Source: Filifactor villosus (GTDB taxonomy: Bacteria > Bacillota > Clostridia > Peptostreptococcales > Filifactoraceae). Taken from it: a DNA stretch of 64,000 bases. The position numbers and the translations under genes were made by a program. Each line of letters starts with the position of its first letter. Within the stretch, counting starts at the first letter, position 1. The DNA lies in NCBI RefSeq assembly GCF_042652965.1, contig NZ_JBHSHL010000002.1, positions 48,721-112,720 on the forward strand, in the 5' to 3' direction. Of the stretch, positions 17,191 to 26,293 are shown piece by piece. A model generated the notes under the pieces. That model saw only the letters and a program-made list of their open reading frames with translations, did not search any database and was not told where the DNA came from.

Positions 17191-18290
17191 TATTTTCGAC
17201 CTTCCTTTCCGCCTGTCAAAAGACAGAGCAGCCGATTCGCATTGATACACATCTGTTTGACAAAGCCCAGCTCCAGCGTCACATCGACAATCCGATAGAC
17301 ACTGAGCTTGTTGACAATATATTCCAGGATATTGAACTCCAGAATCTGCCTGTAGTCCTCCTCGTCAATCTCAAGATCAAGGGAGGTGAGAAGACCCCTC
17401 TTGTAGTAGTCTATCGCCTCGAAGACCTCTTCATCTTCCATTTCGTGAAGAACAAAGATCAGAAACTCGATGACGTCATGCTCGGGATTTTGGAAACTCG
17501 CCAACTCCCAATCATAAATGAGCACGCCTTCTTCTGCAAAAAAGATGTTACGCAGGTTGAAATCGTTGTGAGTGAGAGTCCTGTGCTCTCTAAGACGGGC
17601 ATGGCGAAGGTGGATATCCTCGATAAAAGCCCTGATCCCCTTGAGTTGCTCAGGATCAAAGAACTCCCTGTTGCTCTTCTCCAGCTTGTCAAACATATAT
17701 TTGAGCAGGGGCCGACTCCTCTTGTAATCCCTGCTCGTAGGAAAATTGAGACGGCAGGCTGAAACGGAGGCTTTGCGGTTATAGTGTGCCCTATGAAAGT
17801 GCAAGATGGTATCGAGGACCTCCCTGATCCTCGAACCGCCCTCCTTCTTCGACGATGCGACCTCCTGCATAAGGATCATATACCTGTCCTTCCTGTCACT
17901 TCGGTAAAAACCGAAGGTCGGGATCAGGTGCCTTCTGAGATCGGCATCTACCTCCTTATAGAAATCGATCTCTCGAATATGGCTCTTATCAAAGCCGAGG
18001 ATGCCGTGATAACGCAACAGAAGGTAGTAGAACCTCAGGTCCCTGTCATAATTGAGCAGACGGATCCCGTTTCGGATAATACGGGCCGACTTGAACTTGC
18101 CTATGACATCCAGTCTTTCTCCGTCGTAAAAACGAATCGAAAACTTTCGGATTGCCGGACTCCTCATACTCGCCTTTCCCGTAATCCCCTCCACATCTTC
18201 AAAGGGAAGTTGTTCTACGTTATCTATTTTTTTTTGAAACATTGTCTGAAATTCAAATATCAACTCTTGTGTTTTCATACTGTCATTCAT
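17190..18290 (-). CDS. APH/choline-kinase-like phosphotransferase
   Basis: A 366-residue protein of the aminoglycoside phosphotransferase / choline kinase superfamily. The catalytic loop is LTHNDFNLRN (His241, Asp243, Asn248), and the metal-binding motif is LIYDWELAS (Asp260), then NPEHDVIEF. The N-lobe is poorly conserved. Relatives phosphorylate hydroxyl groups of choline, ethanolamine, homoserine or aminoglycosides. It is the first gene of the overlapping run and ends TAATG into the next gene. No strong ribosome-binding site precedes either candidate ATG (18290, 18278), so the start is uncertain. Phosphorylation of a building block for the pathway is inferred. Confidence 0.75.
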   Translation of the reverse strand: MNDSMKTQELIFEFQTMFQKKIDNVEQLPFEDVEGITGKASMRSPAIRKFSIRFYDGERLDVIGKFKSARIIRNGIRLLNYDRDLRFYYLLLRYHGILGFDKSHIREIDFYKEVDADLRRHLIPTFGFYRSDRKDRYMILMQEVASSKKEGGSRIREVLDTILHFHRAHYNRKASVSACRLNFPTSRDYKRSRPLLKYMFDKLEKSNREFFDPEQLKGIRAFIEDIHLRHARLREHRTLTHNDFNLRNIFFAEEGVLIYDWELASFQNPEHDVIEFLIFVLHEMEDEEVFEAIDYYKRGLLTSLDLEIDEEDYRQILEFNILEYIVNKLSVYRIVDVTLELGFVKQMCINANRLLCLLTGGKEGRK

Positions 18291-18330
18291 TCAAACCGCC
18301 GATATCCATGCCCTTTATTCTACAGATTAC

Positions 18331-18450
18331 AATACTATTCTCCCTTTGAAATGCCGAGTATACAAAATATACAATTGCTGAAAACAATTTGGATGCTCCT
18401 ATGCTTTCAAAGCATTAAACTTGTCAATTCTAACAGATTAATAGTATAAA
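18331..18450 (+). repeat. repeat family C copy
   Basis: Full-length C: starts ATACTATTCTCCCTTTGAAA, contains AACAATTTGGAT, ends AACAGATTAATAGTAT. It lies directly upstream of the biosynthetic run, between it and the ABC exporter genes. Confidence 0.8.
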
Positions 18451-18534
18451 ACAAATTTTTGTGCTTGTGAGTGCGGATATGACCACACTTCCAAGGGGGA
18501 CGGTATCAAGTTCTTCTCCATAAATTTCCACATT

Positions 18535-18577
18535 AAAATACCTTCCCCGAATATCTACCCGAAAACAGGGAAGGCTA
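18535..18577 (-). terminator. probable terminator of the ABC exporter operon
   Basis: On the minus strand CCTTCCC pairs with GGGAAGG around a 20-nt loop, followed by TATTTTAA. It lies 140 nt after the permease stop codon. Confidence 0.5.
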
Positions 18578-18682
18578 TTGCATTTCTTTTGTAAAAACTC
18601 TTAGGTCAACATCATACAAAAAGGAATCCTTTATTTCTTCGATTTCAGTACATACACAGGATCTTTGAAGTGAGTGTTTCAA
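18575..18682 (-). CDS. possible 35-residue peptide after the ABC permease
   Basis: After the permease TAA the same frame stays open for 47 more codons and then stops with TAG exactly at the base of the terminator stem. A TTG at 18682, with a weak GCGAGAG nearby, would give a 35-residue peptide containing CVCTEIEEIKDSFLYDVDL. There is no ATG. It could be a small peptide, the remnant of a longer permease C-terminus, or chance. Weak evidence only. Confidence 0.2.
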   Translation of the reverse strand: MKHSLQRSCVCTEIEEIKDSFLYDVDLRVFTKEMQ

Positions 18683-18718
18683 ACTCTCGCTTTTTTCTTT
18701 ATACTGTTCTGCGACCTT

Positions 18719-20392
18719 TTATCGATATATGCTGTTTTCGTTCATAAGTCGACGCTCAATGATCTTCCTAAGCAAAATCGAGACAAGCAGGATGACGAGG
18801 ATAAGCGACAGGGCCGCCAACACAAGCCTGACGGAAGCGGAGGAATAGAACACCGACCAAAGATGGATTACAACAAAGAATGCAGCGACAGGAAGAGAGA
18901 GAAAAAACCTTTGAACACGAATCGACTTTCCGAGGTTCTCCTCCTGACTGAGGGGCAGTTCCATTCCCGCCAGTGCATTTGCAAGCAGAAAAATATTGAC
19001 CGTATTGGAGAAGATCAGCACAAGGTCGATATAGGCGTCTCTTTTGCACAGAATACCGAAGACAAAACAGTGGAACAGGGACATCGGAACAACGTATTTC
19101 AGGCAGACCGCCTTCAGTCCGGCCGTATAGAGGTTGGCCCTGTTTCTGATCGGCAACCTGAGATAAGAGTTGACACGTTCGGTCCGATTCGAAATCTCAA
19201 ATAGAGAATACAGGATCATGACCGTAAAGGCGGAAATATAAATGTTGAGGTAGAACGGTTCCTGCCGAAGCTGTTGCAGGATATCACCGCCCTTGTCCAA
19301 GGTGTTGAACACGAACACATAGGGGAAGATGCAGGCAAAGGTGACCTGCGGAAGCACTTGGAGTTTGAGTCTTCTCTCGCGTCCAAACAGAAGGAGGTAG
19401 AACCTCATAAAGTTTTTCTCCTCGGGATTCGAACCTGTTAGCGCCACTATAGTCCTCCACAGTGCAAAACGTCCTCTATTTCTCCTGCTTGCCGTCGAGA
19501 GCCTGTATAAGTTCCGCTCAAAGTAAGGCATCACCTTCGCCAAGTAAAGCAGAAGAAGCAAGACCGGAACAACGACGGAGGCCACACAGGCCACAACGAT
19601 GACGGCAGAGGTTTGGTGCTCGAAGAGCAGTTGATACGGGGCCGCCAAAAAAGTCGAGGGAAGAAGGTAGAGAAGGGTCGGATAGGTGCGAACCTCCTGG
19701 AGATCTGGAGAAAACCCGATCAATCTGAGCACGACTTGATAGCTTACCATCAGAAAGACGGACACCCCTACCTGAAAGTAATTGATGATGTCCCTCAGCT
19801 TTTCTCCCGTAAAAAACCTCAGCAAGATCGCATAGCCGAACGACGAGATCACAACGGAGAAGATGACCGTCAAAAGAACGGTGACCACCGACATTCCCAA
19901 AAAAACTGCGCCGTGCCGAAACGTACCTATCGCGATCCCCGTCGCCGCAAGTGCGAGGGCATAGGTCGAAATATACAGGATGATGTGAGTCAGTTTTGCC
20001 ACCGACATCGTTTTGACATCGATCGGCCTTGTCATAAAAAACTCCTTCTGCCTCAAATCGAGCAGGATTGAGGAATAGTCCGAGATAAAGATTGAGGAAA
20101 GCAGAGTCAGAAACATCAGGATAAAAATTTGCATACTCAAAAAGATCGAGACGGGCAGCAACAGGATGAAGCCGACCATGATCCCCATGATCAAAGTGAC
20201 GATCATCGATTTCTTAAACTGATTTTTGCCGTCATCGATTACCTCTCCCTGCGTTGCAATGACATTCACCCTTCTTCGGTCCATGATCAGCTTCAACTTC
20301 AGAATCTCTATCATCTGCTCATAGTCCACCCCGGCGCCTTCATAGAAGGTCCTGAACAGGCTCAAAAGTTTGATCACATAGGTCTCATTCAT
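18719..20392 (-). CDS. ABC transporter permease, large ABC-2-like
   Basis: A 557-residue protein with about 11-12 hydrophobic segments spread along its length and a charged cytoplasmic N-terminus (about 1-55). The sequence RQKEFFMTRPIDVKTM after the second helix pair is typical of the coupling region of ABC-2-type exporters of uncharacterised Firmicutes pairs. The ATG at 20392 overlaps the ATPase stop by 8 nt with GGAGG just upstream, so the two are translated together. The substrate is unknown; export of a lipid, peptide or the product of the neighbouring run is possible but not shown. Confidence 0.75.
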   Translation of the reverse strand: MNETYVIKLLSLFRTFYEGAGVDYEQMIEILKLKLIMDRRRVNVIATQGEVIDDGKNQFKKSMIVTLIMGIMVGFILLLPVSIFLSMQIFILMFLTLLSSIFISDYSSILLDLRQKEFFMTRPIDVKTMSVAKLTHIILYISTYALALAATGIAIGTFRHGAVFLGMSVVTVLLTVIFSVVISSFGYAILLRFFTGEKLRDIINYFQVGVSVFLMVSYQVVLRLIGFSPDLQEVRTYPTLLYLLPSTFLAAPYQLLFEHQTSAVIVVACVASVVVPVLLLLLYLAKVMPYFERNLYRLSTASRRNRGRFALWRTIVALTGSNPEEKNFMRFYLLLFGRERRLKLQVLPQVTFACIFPYVFVFNTLDKGGDILQQLRQEPFYLNIYISAFTVMILYSLFEISNRTERVNSYLRLPIRNRANLYTAGLKAVCLKYVVPMSLFHCFVFGILCKRDAYIDLVLIFSNTVNIFLLANALAGMELPLSQEENLGKSIRVQRFFLSLPVAAFFVVIHLWSVFYSSASVRLVLAALSLILVILLVSILLRKIIERRLMNENSIYR

Positions 20393-21173
20393 CTCTATGT
20401 CCTCCCAATACACAGTCCACATACTCCTTGACCAGATCCGCCTTCTCATCAAAGCCCGTCAATTGATTGAAAATGCTCTCAAGGGATTTGTCCTCACTGT
20501 GCTCCTCCAGATCCTTCATCGTCCCGTCGGCGATAATATAACCCTCCTTCAAGAGGATGATACGGCTGCTTACCTTCTGCACCACTTCCATAATATGCGA
20601 AGAATAAAAGACGGTCTTTCCCTTCTTCGCCAAGCTTGAGACGACGTCCTTGAATATAGCGACGGAGTTGGCATCCAGACCGTTCAACGGCTCATCCAAA
20701 AATAGGATGTCCGGATTGTGGAGCATCGAAGATACAATGCTCACCTTTTGTTTCATCCCCTTGGAAAAACTCTCCATCCTCTGCTGTATATGCTCCTCGA
20801 CACCGAAGATCTTGAGCATGGTTTGTGCCCTGTCAAGGTAATCGTTTGTATCCATCCCGTAAATACGCGAAAGGAAGGAGAAGTACTCCGCCGGTGTCAG
20901 GGATTCGTAGATCATCGACATCTCGGGCACATAACCGATCCTCCTCTTGTAGTCTGTACTGTCCCCTCCGATCTTCTCGCCGAAGATCTCAATCTCACCC
21001 GTATGATCGGATATCAGCGAGAGAATGATTTTGATTGTCGTACTCTTTCCCGAACCGTTGGGACCGATGTAGCCGACGATCTCCCCTCGCTCCACCTCAA
21101 AGTTCAAATCGTGCAGGACCTGCTTATCCTCATAGGATTTGTTCAGTCCCCTTACCTTCAGTACCTTCTCCAT
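20385..21173 (-). CDS. ABC transporter ATP-binding protein
   Basis: A 262-residue ABC ATPase with Walker A GPNGSGKST (about 37-45), Q-loop at GYVPEM, signature FSKGMKQKVS, Walker B ILFLDEPLNGLDA and H-loop SSHIMEV. It belongs to the group that pairs with ABC-2 exporters, and it is followed by such a permease with an 8-nt overlap. AAAGGA precedes both a GTG (21176) and the ATG (21173); the ATG is chosen. The protein has a C-terminal extension of about 40 residues after the D-loop region, usual for this subgroup. Confidence 0.85.
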   Translation of the reverse strand: MEKVLKVRGLNKSYEDKQVLHDLNFEVERGEIVGYIGPNGSGKSTTIKIILSLISDHTGEIEIFGEKIGGDSTDYKRRIGYVPEMSMIYESLTPAEYFSFLSRIYGMDTNDYLDRAQTMLKIFGVEEHIQQRMESFSKGMKQKVSIVSSMLHNPDILFLDEPLNGLDANSVAIFKDVVSSLAKKGKTVFYSSHIMEVVQKVSSRIILLKEGYIIADGTMKDLEEHSEDKSLESIFNQLTGFDEKADLVKEYVDCVLGGHRDE

Positions 21174-21269
21174 CACTTTCCATCCTTTCTCAAGAGTGTT
21201 TAAAAGACCTTATCCGACCGGAGTATGCCGAAGATGCCATATAAGGCTAAATATCAATATGCCGATCTA

Positions 21270-21704
21270 CTAATGTTCTCTCTTCTTCTTCCCACGTTTT
21301 CGTCCCTGTTTCCCCGCGAGAGGATAAAGGCGTTGCACCTTGTCGTTGAGCACCATAGCCAAGATCATAAACAGGGCCGACAGCAACATAAAGATAGGAC
21401 TTCTCTCTCTGATGTAGGCGGGTATGGTGAAGAAGCCCGCAAACAGAGCGATCCTCGAATACATCATCAGCTTCTTCTGCTCCTGCGACTGCTCGGACTT
21501 GTCATATTCCACCTTCATCCGTCGGATCAACTTCTTTCTCTTACCCTCCAAGGCAAAGAAGAGCACCTCGAACACGACGACGAACAAAACGAGGTAACTG
21601 AGCTTGTTGAGCATATCGGTCAGCATAAAGATCGAAACATAGCCCGCAAAAACCAGGACCAGTGACGCATAAAACAGGACCCTCTCCAATTTCTTGTCTT
21701 CCAT
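21270..21704 (-). CDS. small membrane protein, unknown
   Basis: A 144-residue protein with four hydrophobic segments in two pairs (about 10-28 and 34-50, then 84-98 and 104-120). A charged loop (GKRKKLIRRMKVEYDKSEQSQ) separates the pairs, and the tail is very basic (GRKRGKKKREH). No family is recognised. AAAGGAG lies 9 nt before the ATG at 21704. It is 97 nt upstream of the ABC ATPase on the same strand and could be co-transcribed with the exporter. Confidence 0.55.
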   Translation of the reverse strand: MEDKKLERVLFYASLVLVFAGYVSIFMLTDMLNKLSYLVLFVVVFEVLFFALEGKRKKLIRRMKVEYDKSEQSQEQKKLMMYSRIALFAGFFTIPAYIRERSPIFMLLSALFMILAMVLNDKVQRLYPLAGKQGRKRGKKKREH

Positions 21705-21820
21705 AAACATCCTCTCCTTTTCTCTTATATCGATATCCGACAGTTCTTTATATCCACTGTGCAATCAAAAAAAATCAGTTCCGGCTATCGCCAAATACAG
21801 TTCTTTGATATCAATAACTC

Positions 21821-21935
21821 CTACTATTCTCCGTTTGAAATGTCGGGTATACGGAATTATCATTTTCGAAAAGCAACTTGGATAACGATATGCTTCAAAG
21901 TAGTCGACCTGTCAATTTTAACAGATAACAGTATC
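21821..21935 (+). repeat. repeat family C copy
   Basis: Full-length: CTACTATTCTCCGTTTGAAA to AACAGATAACAGTAT, in the spacer upstream of the small membrane protein. Confidence 0.8.
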
Positions 21936-21982
21936 AAACGAATAAATATATCGATATCTCCGATACTCCATTCCAAAAAATG

Positions 21983-22013
21983 TTTTTTGCCCTGTTGTAT
22001 CCGGGCAAAAAAA
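21983..22013. terminator. bidirectional hairpin terminator
   Basis: TTTTTTGCCC (21983-21992) faces GGGCAAAAAAA (22003-22013), giving a GC stem with T-runs on both strands. It lies 60 nt after the TagO-like stop codon. Confidence 0.55.
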
Positions 22014-22073
22014 CAGGGCATACAACGCAGGCTTCGATCCCGGCCGTTGATGAGCCCCTCCCTGTTCCATACT

Positions 22074-23099
22074 TCAATCCTTCTTCTGAAGGATGCGAAG
22101 GCGGTATACGCTATAGGTGATAAAAAGAAAATCCAAGCAGATGATCAGGATCCCGATCTTGACCTGCAAACGCGTGATCAAAACAGCACTCGTTCCGAGC
22201 AAAACGCTGACCGCATAGAGGACGAGGACCGTCTGTTTTTGGCTCAGACCCTTGTCGAGAAGCCTGTGATGCAAGTGCCCCTTATCCGCTTCCATGACCG
22301 GCCTGCCCGCCAACTTACGCCTAATGATGGCAAAGGTCGTATCAAAAATAGGCACCGCCAGAGCCAAGATGGGCACGATGACCGCAACAAGAGTAACGGT
22401 TTTAACCGTTCCTTCAATCGCCATCACCGAAAGGATGAAGCCGAGGAACAAAGAACCCGTATCCCCCATAAAGATCTTTGCAGGGTTGAAGTTGAAGGGC
22501 AGAAAACCCGCCGTGGAGCCTGCCAGACACATAAAGATCGTCCCGTAGACATAGTAGCCGTTGAGAATCGAGACCGACGCGAGCGTAAAGGCCGCAATAC
22601 ACGAGATCCCCGCCGCAAGACCGTCCAAGCCGTCGATAAGGTTGATACAGTTGGTGATCCCCACGATCCAAAACAGACTGATGGGTACCGCCCAATAGCC
22701 GAGCCACATAACATGACCTGTAAAGACATTGGCCAGATAGTCGATCCTTACTCCGGAGTACACGACAATTGAAGCACATAGAATCTGAATCGCGAGCTTG
22801 GGCTTCGCATCCAAGGGTTTGGTATCGTCGATAATTCCCATAATTACCATAATCGAAGAAGCAATCAGAATCGCAATCAACTCCTTGTGTACTCCTCCGA
22901 AGATAAGAGCCCCCACCGAAAAAGCCGTGGCGATACCCAGACCTCCGAGCCTCGGTATCGGCTGTTTGTGTACCCTTCTGTTGTCCTTGGGCACATCAAT
23001 CGCCCCGACGATGTGAGCGAATTTGATCACAAAGGGTGTGAGCAAATAACAAATAACAAAACCTGTAAAAAATGCCAATACTAATTTTATAGCAACCAT
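22074..23099 (-). CDS. tagO: undecaprenyl-phosphate N-acetylhexosamine-1-phosphate transferase (TagO/WecA family)
   Basis: A 341-residue polytopic enzyme of the MraY/WecA/TagO family. It transfers a sugar-1-phosphate from UDP-sugar (usually GlcNAc) to undecaprenyl phosphate, the first step of wall teichoic acid or other surface glycan. Motifs are KDNRRVHKQPIPRLGG (about 38-53), NLIDGLDGLAAG, FMGDTGSLFLGF and GHLHHRLL, with about 10-11 membrane helices. The RVHKQPIPRLGG and LHHRLL patterns favour TagO/WecA over MraY. The start ATG at 23099 is preceded by AGAGGG. It is monocistronic. Confidence 0.88.
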   Translation of the reverse strand: MVAIKLVLAFFTGFVICYLLTPFVIKFAHIVGAIDVPKDNRRVHKQPIPRLGGLGIATAFSVGALIFGGVHKELIAILIASSIMVIMGIIDDTKPLDAKPKLAIQILCASIVVYSGVRIDYLANVFTGHVMWLGYWAVPISLFWIVGITNCINLIDGLDGLAAGISCIAAFTLASVSILNGYYVYGTIFMCLAGSTAGFLPFNFNPAKIFMGDTGSLFLGFILSVMAIEGTVKTVTLVAVIVPILALAVPIFDTTFAIIRRKLAGRPVMEADKGHLHHRLLDKGLSQKQTVLVLYAVSVLLGTSAVLITRLQVKIGILIICLDFLFITYSVYRLRILQKKD

Positions 23100-23147
23100 T
23101 CCCGTATCCCTCTTTTGTTTTACACTAGTACCTGTTCGAACCGTTTA

Positions 23148-23423
23148 GGAAACACCGAGCAAAGACAAATTCCCGCTTTCCCTTCGAGGTTATAAGACCC
23201 CAAAATTTTTTGTTTTAAGAAAATACCGTGCAAAGCGACATCTTGTGATTTTACTGTTGTTTTATACGGAACAAAAATCTTGCGAAAGGAGCACTTCCAA
23301 GGAGCTTATGCTCTGTATGAAACCGGTTTTGCTCCGCTTTGTAGAATTATTCACTATCTTCTTTAAGAATTTCATCCTTCCGATAACATCGATGTCATAC
23401 TGATTTTTTGGAATTATGCGGTA
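23148..23423 (+). repeat. B repeat interrupted by D-like sequence
   Basis: A B end (GGAAACACCGAGCAAAGACAAATT) and the opposite B end (TTTAAGAATTTCATCC to ATTATGCGGTAT) are separated by about 130 bp. That insert itself begins GAAAATACCGTGCAAAG, like family D. Confidence 0.45.
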
Positions 23424-23428
23424 TATCC

Positions 23429-23923
23429 TTAATATCCCGGCGACAGATCTTCCGACAAGGAATCGTCGTTGTCGATCCAATCCTGCACGTCGACGACCCG
23501 ATAATCATCCTTTGTATCACGGATGTAGACCCTCTCGATACCTGCGTTGATGACGGCACGCTTACACATACTGCACGAAGATGCGTCCTTCACATACTCT
23601 CCCGTGCGGTAGTCAATGCCGACCAGATAGAGGTCCGCACCTATCATATCCCTTCTCGATGCGGAGATGATCGCATTCATCTCCGAGTGGACGCTCCTAC
23701 ACTTCTCGTACATCTGACCCCTGGGTATGCGGAGTTTCTCTCTGAGGCAGTAGTTCAGATCCGTACAGTTTGCCCTTCCGCGCGGAGCACCCGTATAGCC
23801 GGTGGAGATGATCTCGTCGTTTTTCACAATGATGGAGCCGTAGTTCCTCCTCAGACAAGTCCCCCGCTTTGTGACCGTTTGTGCAATATCAAGATAATAG
23901 TTTATCTTATCCCTTCTGTTCAC
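23429..23923 (-). CDS. dCMP deaminase family protein (ComEB-like)
   Basis: A 164-residue zinc-dependent deaminase. HSEMNAI gives the zinc histidine and catalytic glutamate, and SSCSMCKRAVINAG gives the two zinc cysteines. TGYTGAPRGRANC is typical of deoxycytidylate deaminases, which make dUMP for thymidylate synthesis. The GTG at 23923 is chosen because GAGGAG lies 9 nt upstream and the family begins at NRRDKINYYLDIA; the open frame upstream adds 47 residues with no family match. It ends 6 nt after a repeat boundary. Confidence 0.85.
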   Translation of the reverse strand: MNRRDKINYYLDIAQTVTKRGTCLRRNYGSIIVKNDEIISTGYTGAPRGRANCTDLNYCLREKLRIPRGQMYEKCRSVHSEMNAIISASRRDMIGADLYLVGIDYRTGEYVKDASSCSMCKRAVINAGIERVYIRDTKDDYRVVDVQDWIDNDDSLSEDLSPGY

Positions 23924-24330
23924 GACCCTTAACTCCTCACTTATATTATGCTTAATCATACCATAAAACCATCCAAACTTTAACACTTTTTTTGCAGGAT
24001 TTCCGTTTGAAATCTCTCGATTTTTTTCAAGCTCTCCTTCTTTTTTTGTTTCCGTCTGTTCCATTTTGCAGTATAATTATAGCATAATCAATATTCCATT
24101 TAAGACAACGACTCTTAACTGAAGAAGTGTAGACAATCCCATTTGTTTTAAATACCTTTTCAAGCATCACCATCTTAGTTGTTTTTCCGGACGAAGCAAA
24201 GGTGTTCTTTTCTATCTAGGTTTGGAAATCGTTCGACATACTTTGTTACACTGACACAAAATAGCCCTCTGACAATTCGGAATAACGTCCATTCACTTCT
24301 AAAGATAAGGCTACGAGGAGGAAGACCGTT
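23924..24330. promoter_or_regulatory. divergent promoter region, no gene
   Basis: A 407-nt spacer between the divergent deaminase and MFS genes. It is AT-rich with poly-T tracts. No repeat copy, hairpin terminator or known riboswitch was seen, so both promoters should lie here. Confidence 0.35.
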
Positions 24331-25560
24331 TTGAAAAAAGATAATGAGCAAAACAGAAGGCTTTTATTATTCGGTTATCTGGTATCGAGCCTCGGAGACA
24401 AAATCTACTTGGTATCTTTGACCTTGTTCCTAATCAAAGAGTTTAAAAAGCCTGATATTTTAGCACAAATTATTGCTATTTCTTCCCTTCCACAATTATT
24501 TTTCGGCTTTTTTGCAGGTCAAATCGTTGATAAATTGAACAAAAAGAAAATAATTGTGCTCTCCGACCTTCTTCGTGGAATACTTATGTTGTCCATTGTA
24601 TTCTTTCTGAAAACAGAACATCTCCATGTTTCGGCTCTCGCGATTATTACCTTTTTCATTTCAGGTATAGGTGTGTTTTTCGACCCTGCCATCGCTTCCT
24701 TTATTCCTCTGATTTGCACAGGAGAAAACGAACTGAAAAAAATAAATTCCGCCCTATACGCCTTTATCAACATCTCTACTGTTTTGGGACCGGTGTTGGG
24801 AGCTTTTCTTTTCGGGACTTTCAGCTTTAAAGCTGTTGTCATCTTAAATGCAATATCCTACGCTCTCTCCGGGCTCAGTGAAATCCTCATAAAAGACCTT
24901 GAACCGCCAAAAAAATGTAAACCCTCTGATATAGATTTGTCAGAAGAATTATCTCAAGGGATGGCTCTTATTTTTCGTCATCGTGCTTTGAAACGTGTTG
25001 TGTTCCTTTCCCTTGTGACAAATTTGTTTTTCATACCGTTTTTTGAACTCTTCCTGCCTATTATTGTAACGCTTGAACTTCACTACAACGATTTGTTTTT
25101 CGGAAGCATTTCCACTGCCCGTGCCATAGGAACAATTACAGGCTCTCTTCTTATCTACAAATGGGTAATAAAGCACTTGGAAAAGTTCTATGCGAAAACT
25201 CTTTTTATTCAAGGGCTTGTCGTCTTTACAACAGGAGTTACAGTTTTCTTCCAGGATCAAACTATGTATGTGACTCTCTGCCTTTATATCACAATATTTA
25301 TTGCGGGTAACATCGGTGCCCTTTCGAACATCCCGTTAAATGTACTTATTCAGCAGAATGCTCCCAAAGATAGGGTTGCTACTACATTCTCCACGATGTC
25401 GACACTATTTAGAGTCTTGGCACCCGTAACCCTCTTTTTCTTCGGTCGGCTTACCAAATATATCTCCTCATCAACCCTATCCGTTGTCAGCGGACTTATT
25501 GTAATGTTTATTACCGTTCTTATCTTTTTCTTACCATCCGCTTATTTACAGAGGGAGTAA
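24331..25560 (+). CDS. MFS transporter (MFS_3 / drug-efflux type)
   Basis: A 409-residue major facilitator with 12 predicted helices. The loop-2/3 motif GQIVDKLNKKKIIVLSDLLRG matches the conserved GxxxDRxGRR element. It belongs to the enterobactin-exporter / macrolide-efflux group (motif GIGVFFDPAIASFIPLI). The TTG start at 24331 has GAGGAGGAAG 6-9 nt upstream. It is the only large plus-strand gene between 3 and 63 kb and is clearly richer in A/T than its neighbours, which suggests acquisition. Substrate unknown. Confidence 0.8.
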   Translation: MKKDNEQNRRLLLFGYLVSSLGDKIYLVSLTLFLIKEFKKPDILAQIIAISSLPQLFFGFFAGQIVDKLNKKKIIVLSDLLRGILMLSIVFFLKTEHLHVSALAIITFFISGIGVFFDPAIASFIPLICTGENELKKINSALYAFINISTVLGPVLGAFLFGTFSFKAVVILNAISYALSGLSEILIKDLEPPKKCKPSDIDLSEELSQGMALIFRHRALKRVVFLSLVTNLFFIPFFELFLPIIVTLELHYNDLFFGSISTARAIGTITGSLLIYKWVIKHLEKFYAKTLFIQGLVVFTTGVTVFFQDQTMYVTLCLYITIFIAGNIGALSNIPLNVLIQQNAPKDRVATTFSTMSTLFRVLAPVTLFFFGRLTKYISSSTLSVVSGLIVMFITVLIFFLPSAYLQRE

Positions 25561-25605
25561 TAAGTATTGCCTATACTTTGAGTTATATCCCTTACTGCTT
25601 TCCAT

Positions 25606-25640
25606 AAAAAAAAGACGCTGTTATAATAGCGTCTTTTGTT
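25606..25640. terminator. bidirectional terminator between convergent genes
   Basis: AAAAGACGCT (25610-25619) pairs with AGCGTCTTTT (25628-25637), with A- and T-runs outside. It serves both the MFS gene and the rhodanese gene, whose stop codon is 1 nt away. Confidence 0.85.
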
Positions 25641-26087
25641 CTACTTTTCTATAACATCGCTTGAATAATCGCCTATGCCTCCTGCGTTATAGACATCGGT
25701 AAATCCGTTGGCGACCAGAAGCTCTCCGGCCTGTCCGCTCCGATTGCCCGAGCGACAGTACAGGATGATCTTTCGATCCTTATACTCTTCGACTTTGCCT
25801 ACATTGGCCTCGATGTCTTGAAGAGGAATATTGATCGCTCCTTTCAAGTGTCCGGAAGCAAACTCCTCCGCCGTACGTACATCGACCAGGACTGCCCCTT
25901 CAAGCTTTTCCCCCGATTTCAACAGTTCCTCCAATTCGCTCGGACTCATGTCCTTGAGCACCGCCTGATCGGTCTGTTCCTGTAGGGTCTGCTCTGCTTG
26001 AGGCACCGAAGATCCGCTGTTCGCCGTACAGGACACCCCTACCGCCAAGGACAGTGCCATCGCAATACCGAAAACCAGTTTTTTCAT
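25641..26087 (-). CDS. rhodanese-domain lipoprotein
   Basis: A 148-residue exported protein. The signal peptide (MKKLVFGIAMALSLAVG) ends at a lipobox-like VGVSC with Cys20 as the lipidated residue, followed by a Ser/Gln-rich linker and one rhodanese domain (about 48-145). The domain has VDVRTAEEFASGHLKGAINIP and the active-site loop YCRSGNRSGQAG with the sulfur-accepting cysteine. Homologues serve in extracytoplasmic sulfur or thiol handling; the donor is not known. AGGAGATG precedes the ATG. The spacer to 26293 holds nothing recognisable. Confidence 0.85.
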   Translation of the reverse strand: MKKLVFGIAMALSLAVGVSCTANSGSSVPQAEQTLQEQTDQAVLKDMSPSELEELLKSGEKLEGAVLVDVRTAEEFASGHLKGAINIPLQDIEANVGKVEEYKDRKIILYCRSGNRSGQAGELLVANGFTDVYNAGGIGDYSSDVIEK

Positions 26088-26293
26088 CTTATCTTCATCT
26101 CCTTATCTCTGTTCTGTAAAGCAATTCCACGAGCCTGCTTCAAACGCATAGCTTGTGTTCTATGATACCCGTTTATAATCTTTTTAAGCATCCGACTTAT
26201 CGTTCCTTTCGCTCTGCAATCCTTCAAACTCTTTGAAGTGCATACCGTTTCTACCGATCGTATTTTATCCGATTTCAGCTTTATGAATAATTG

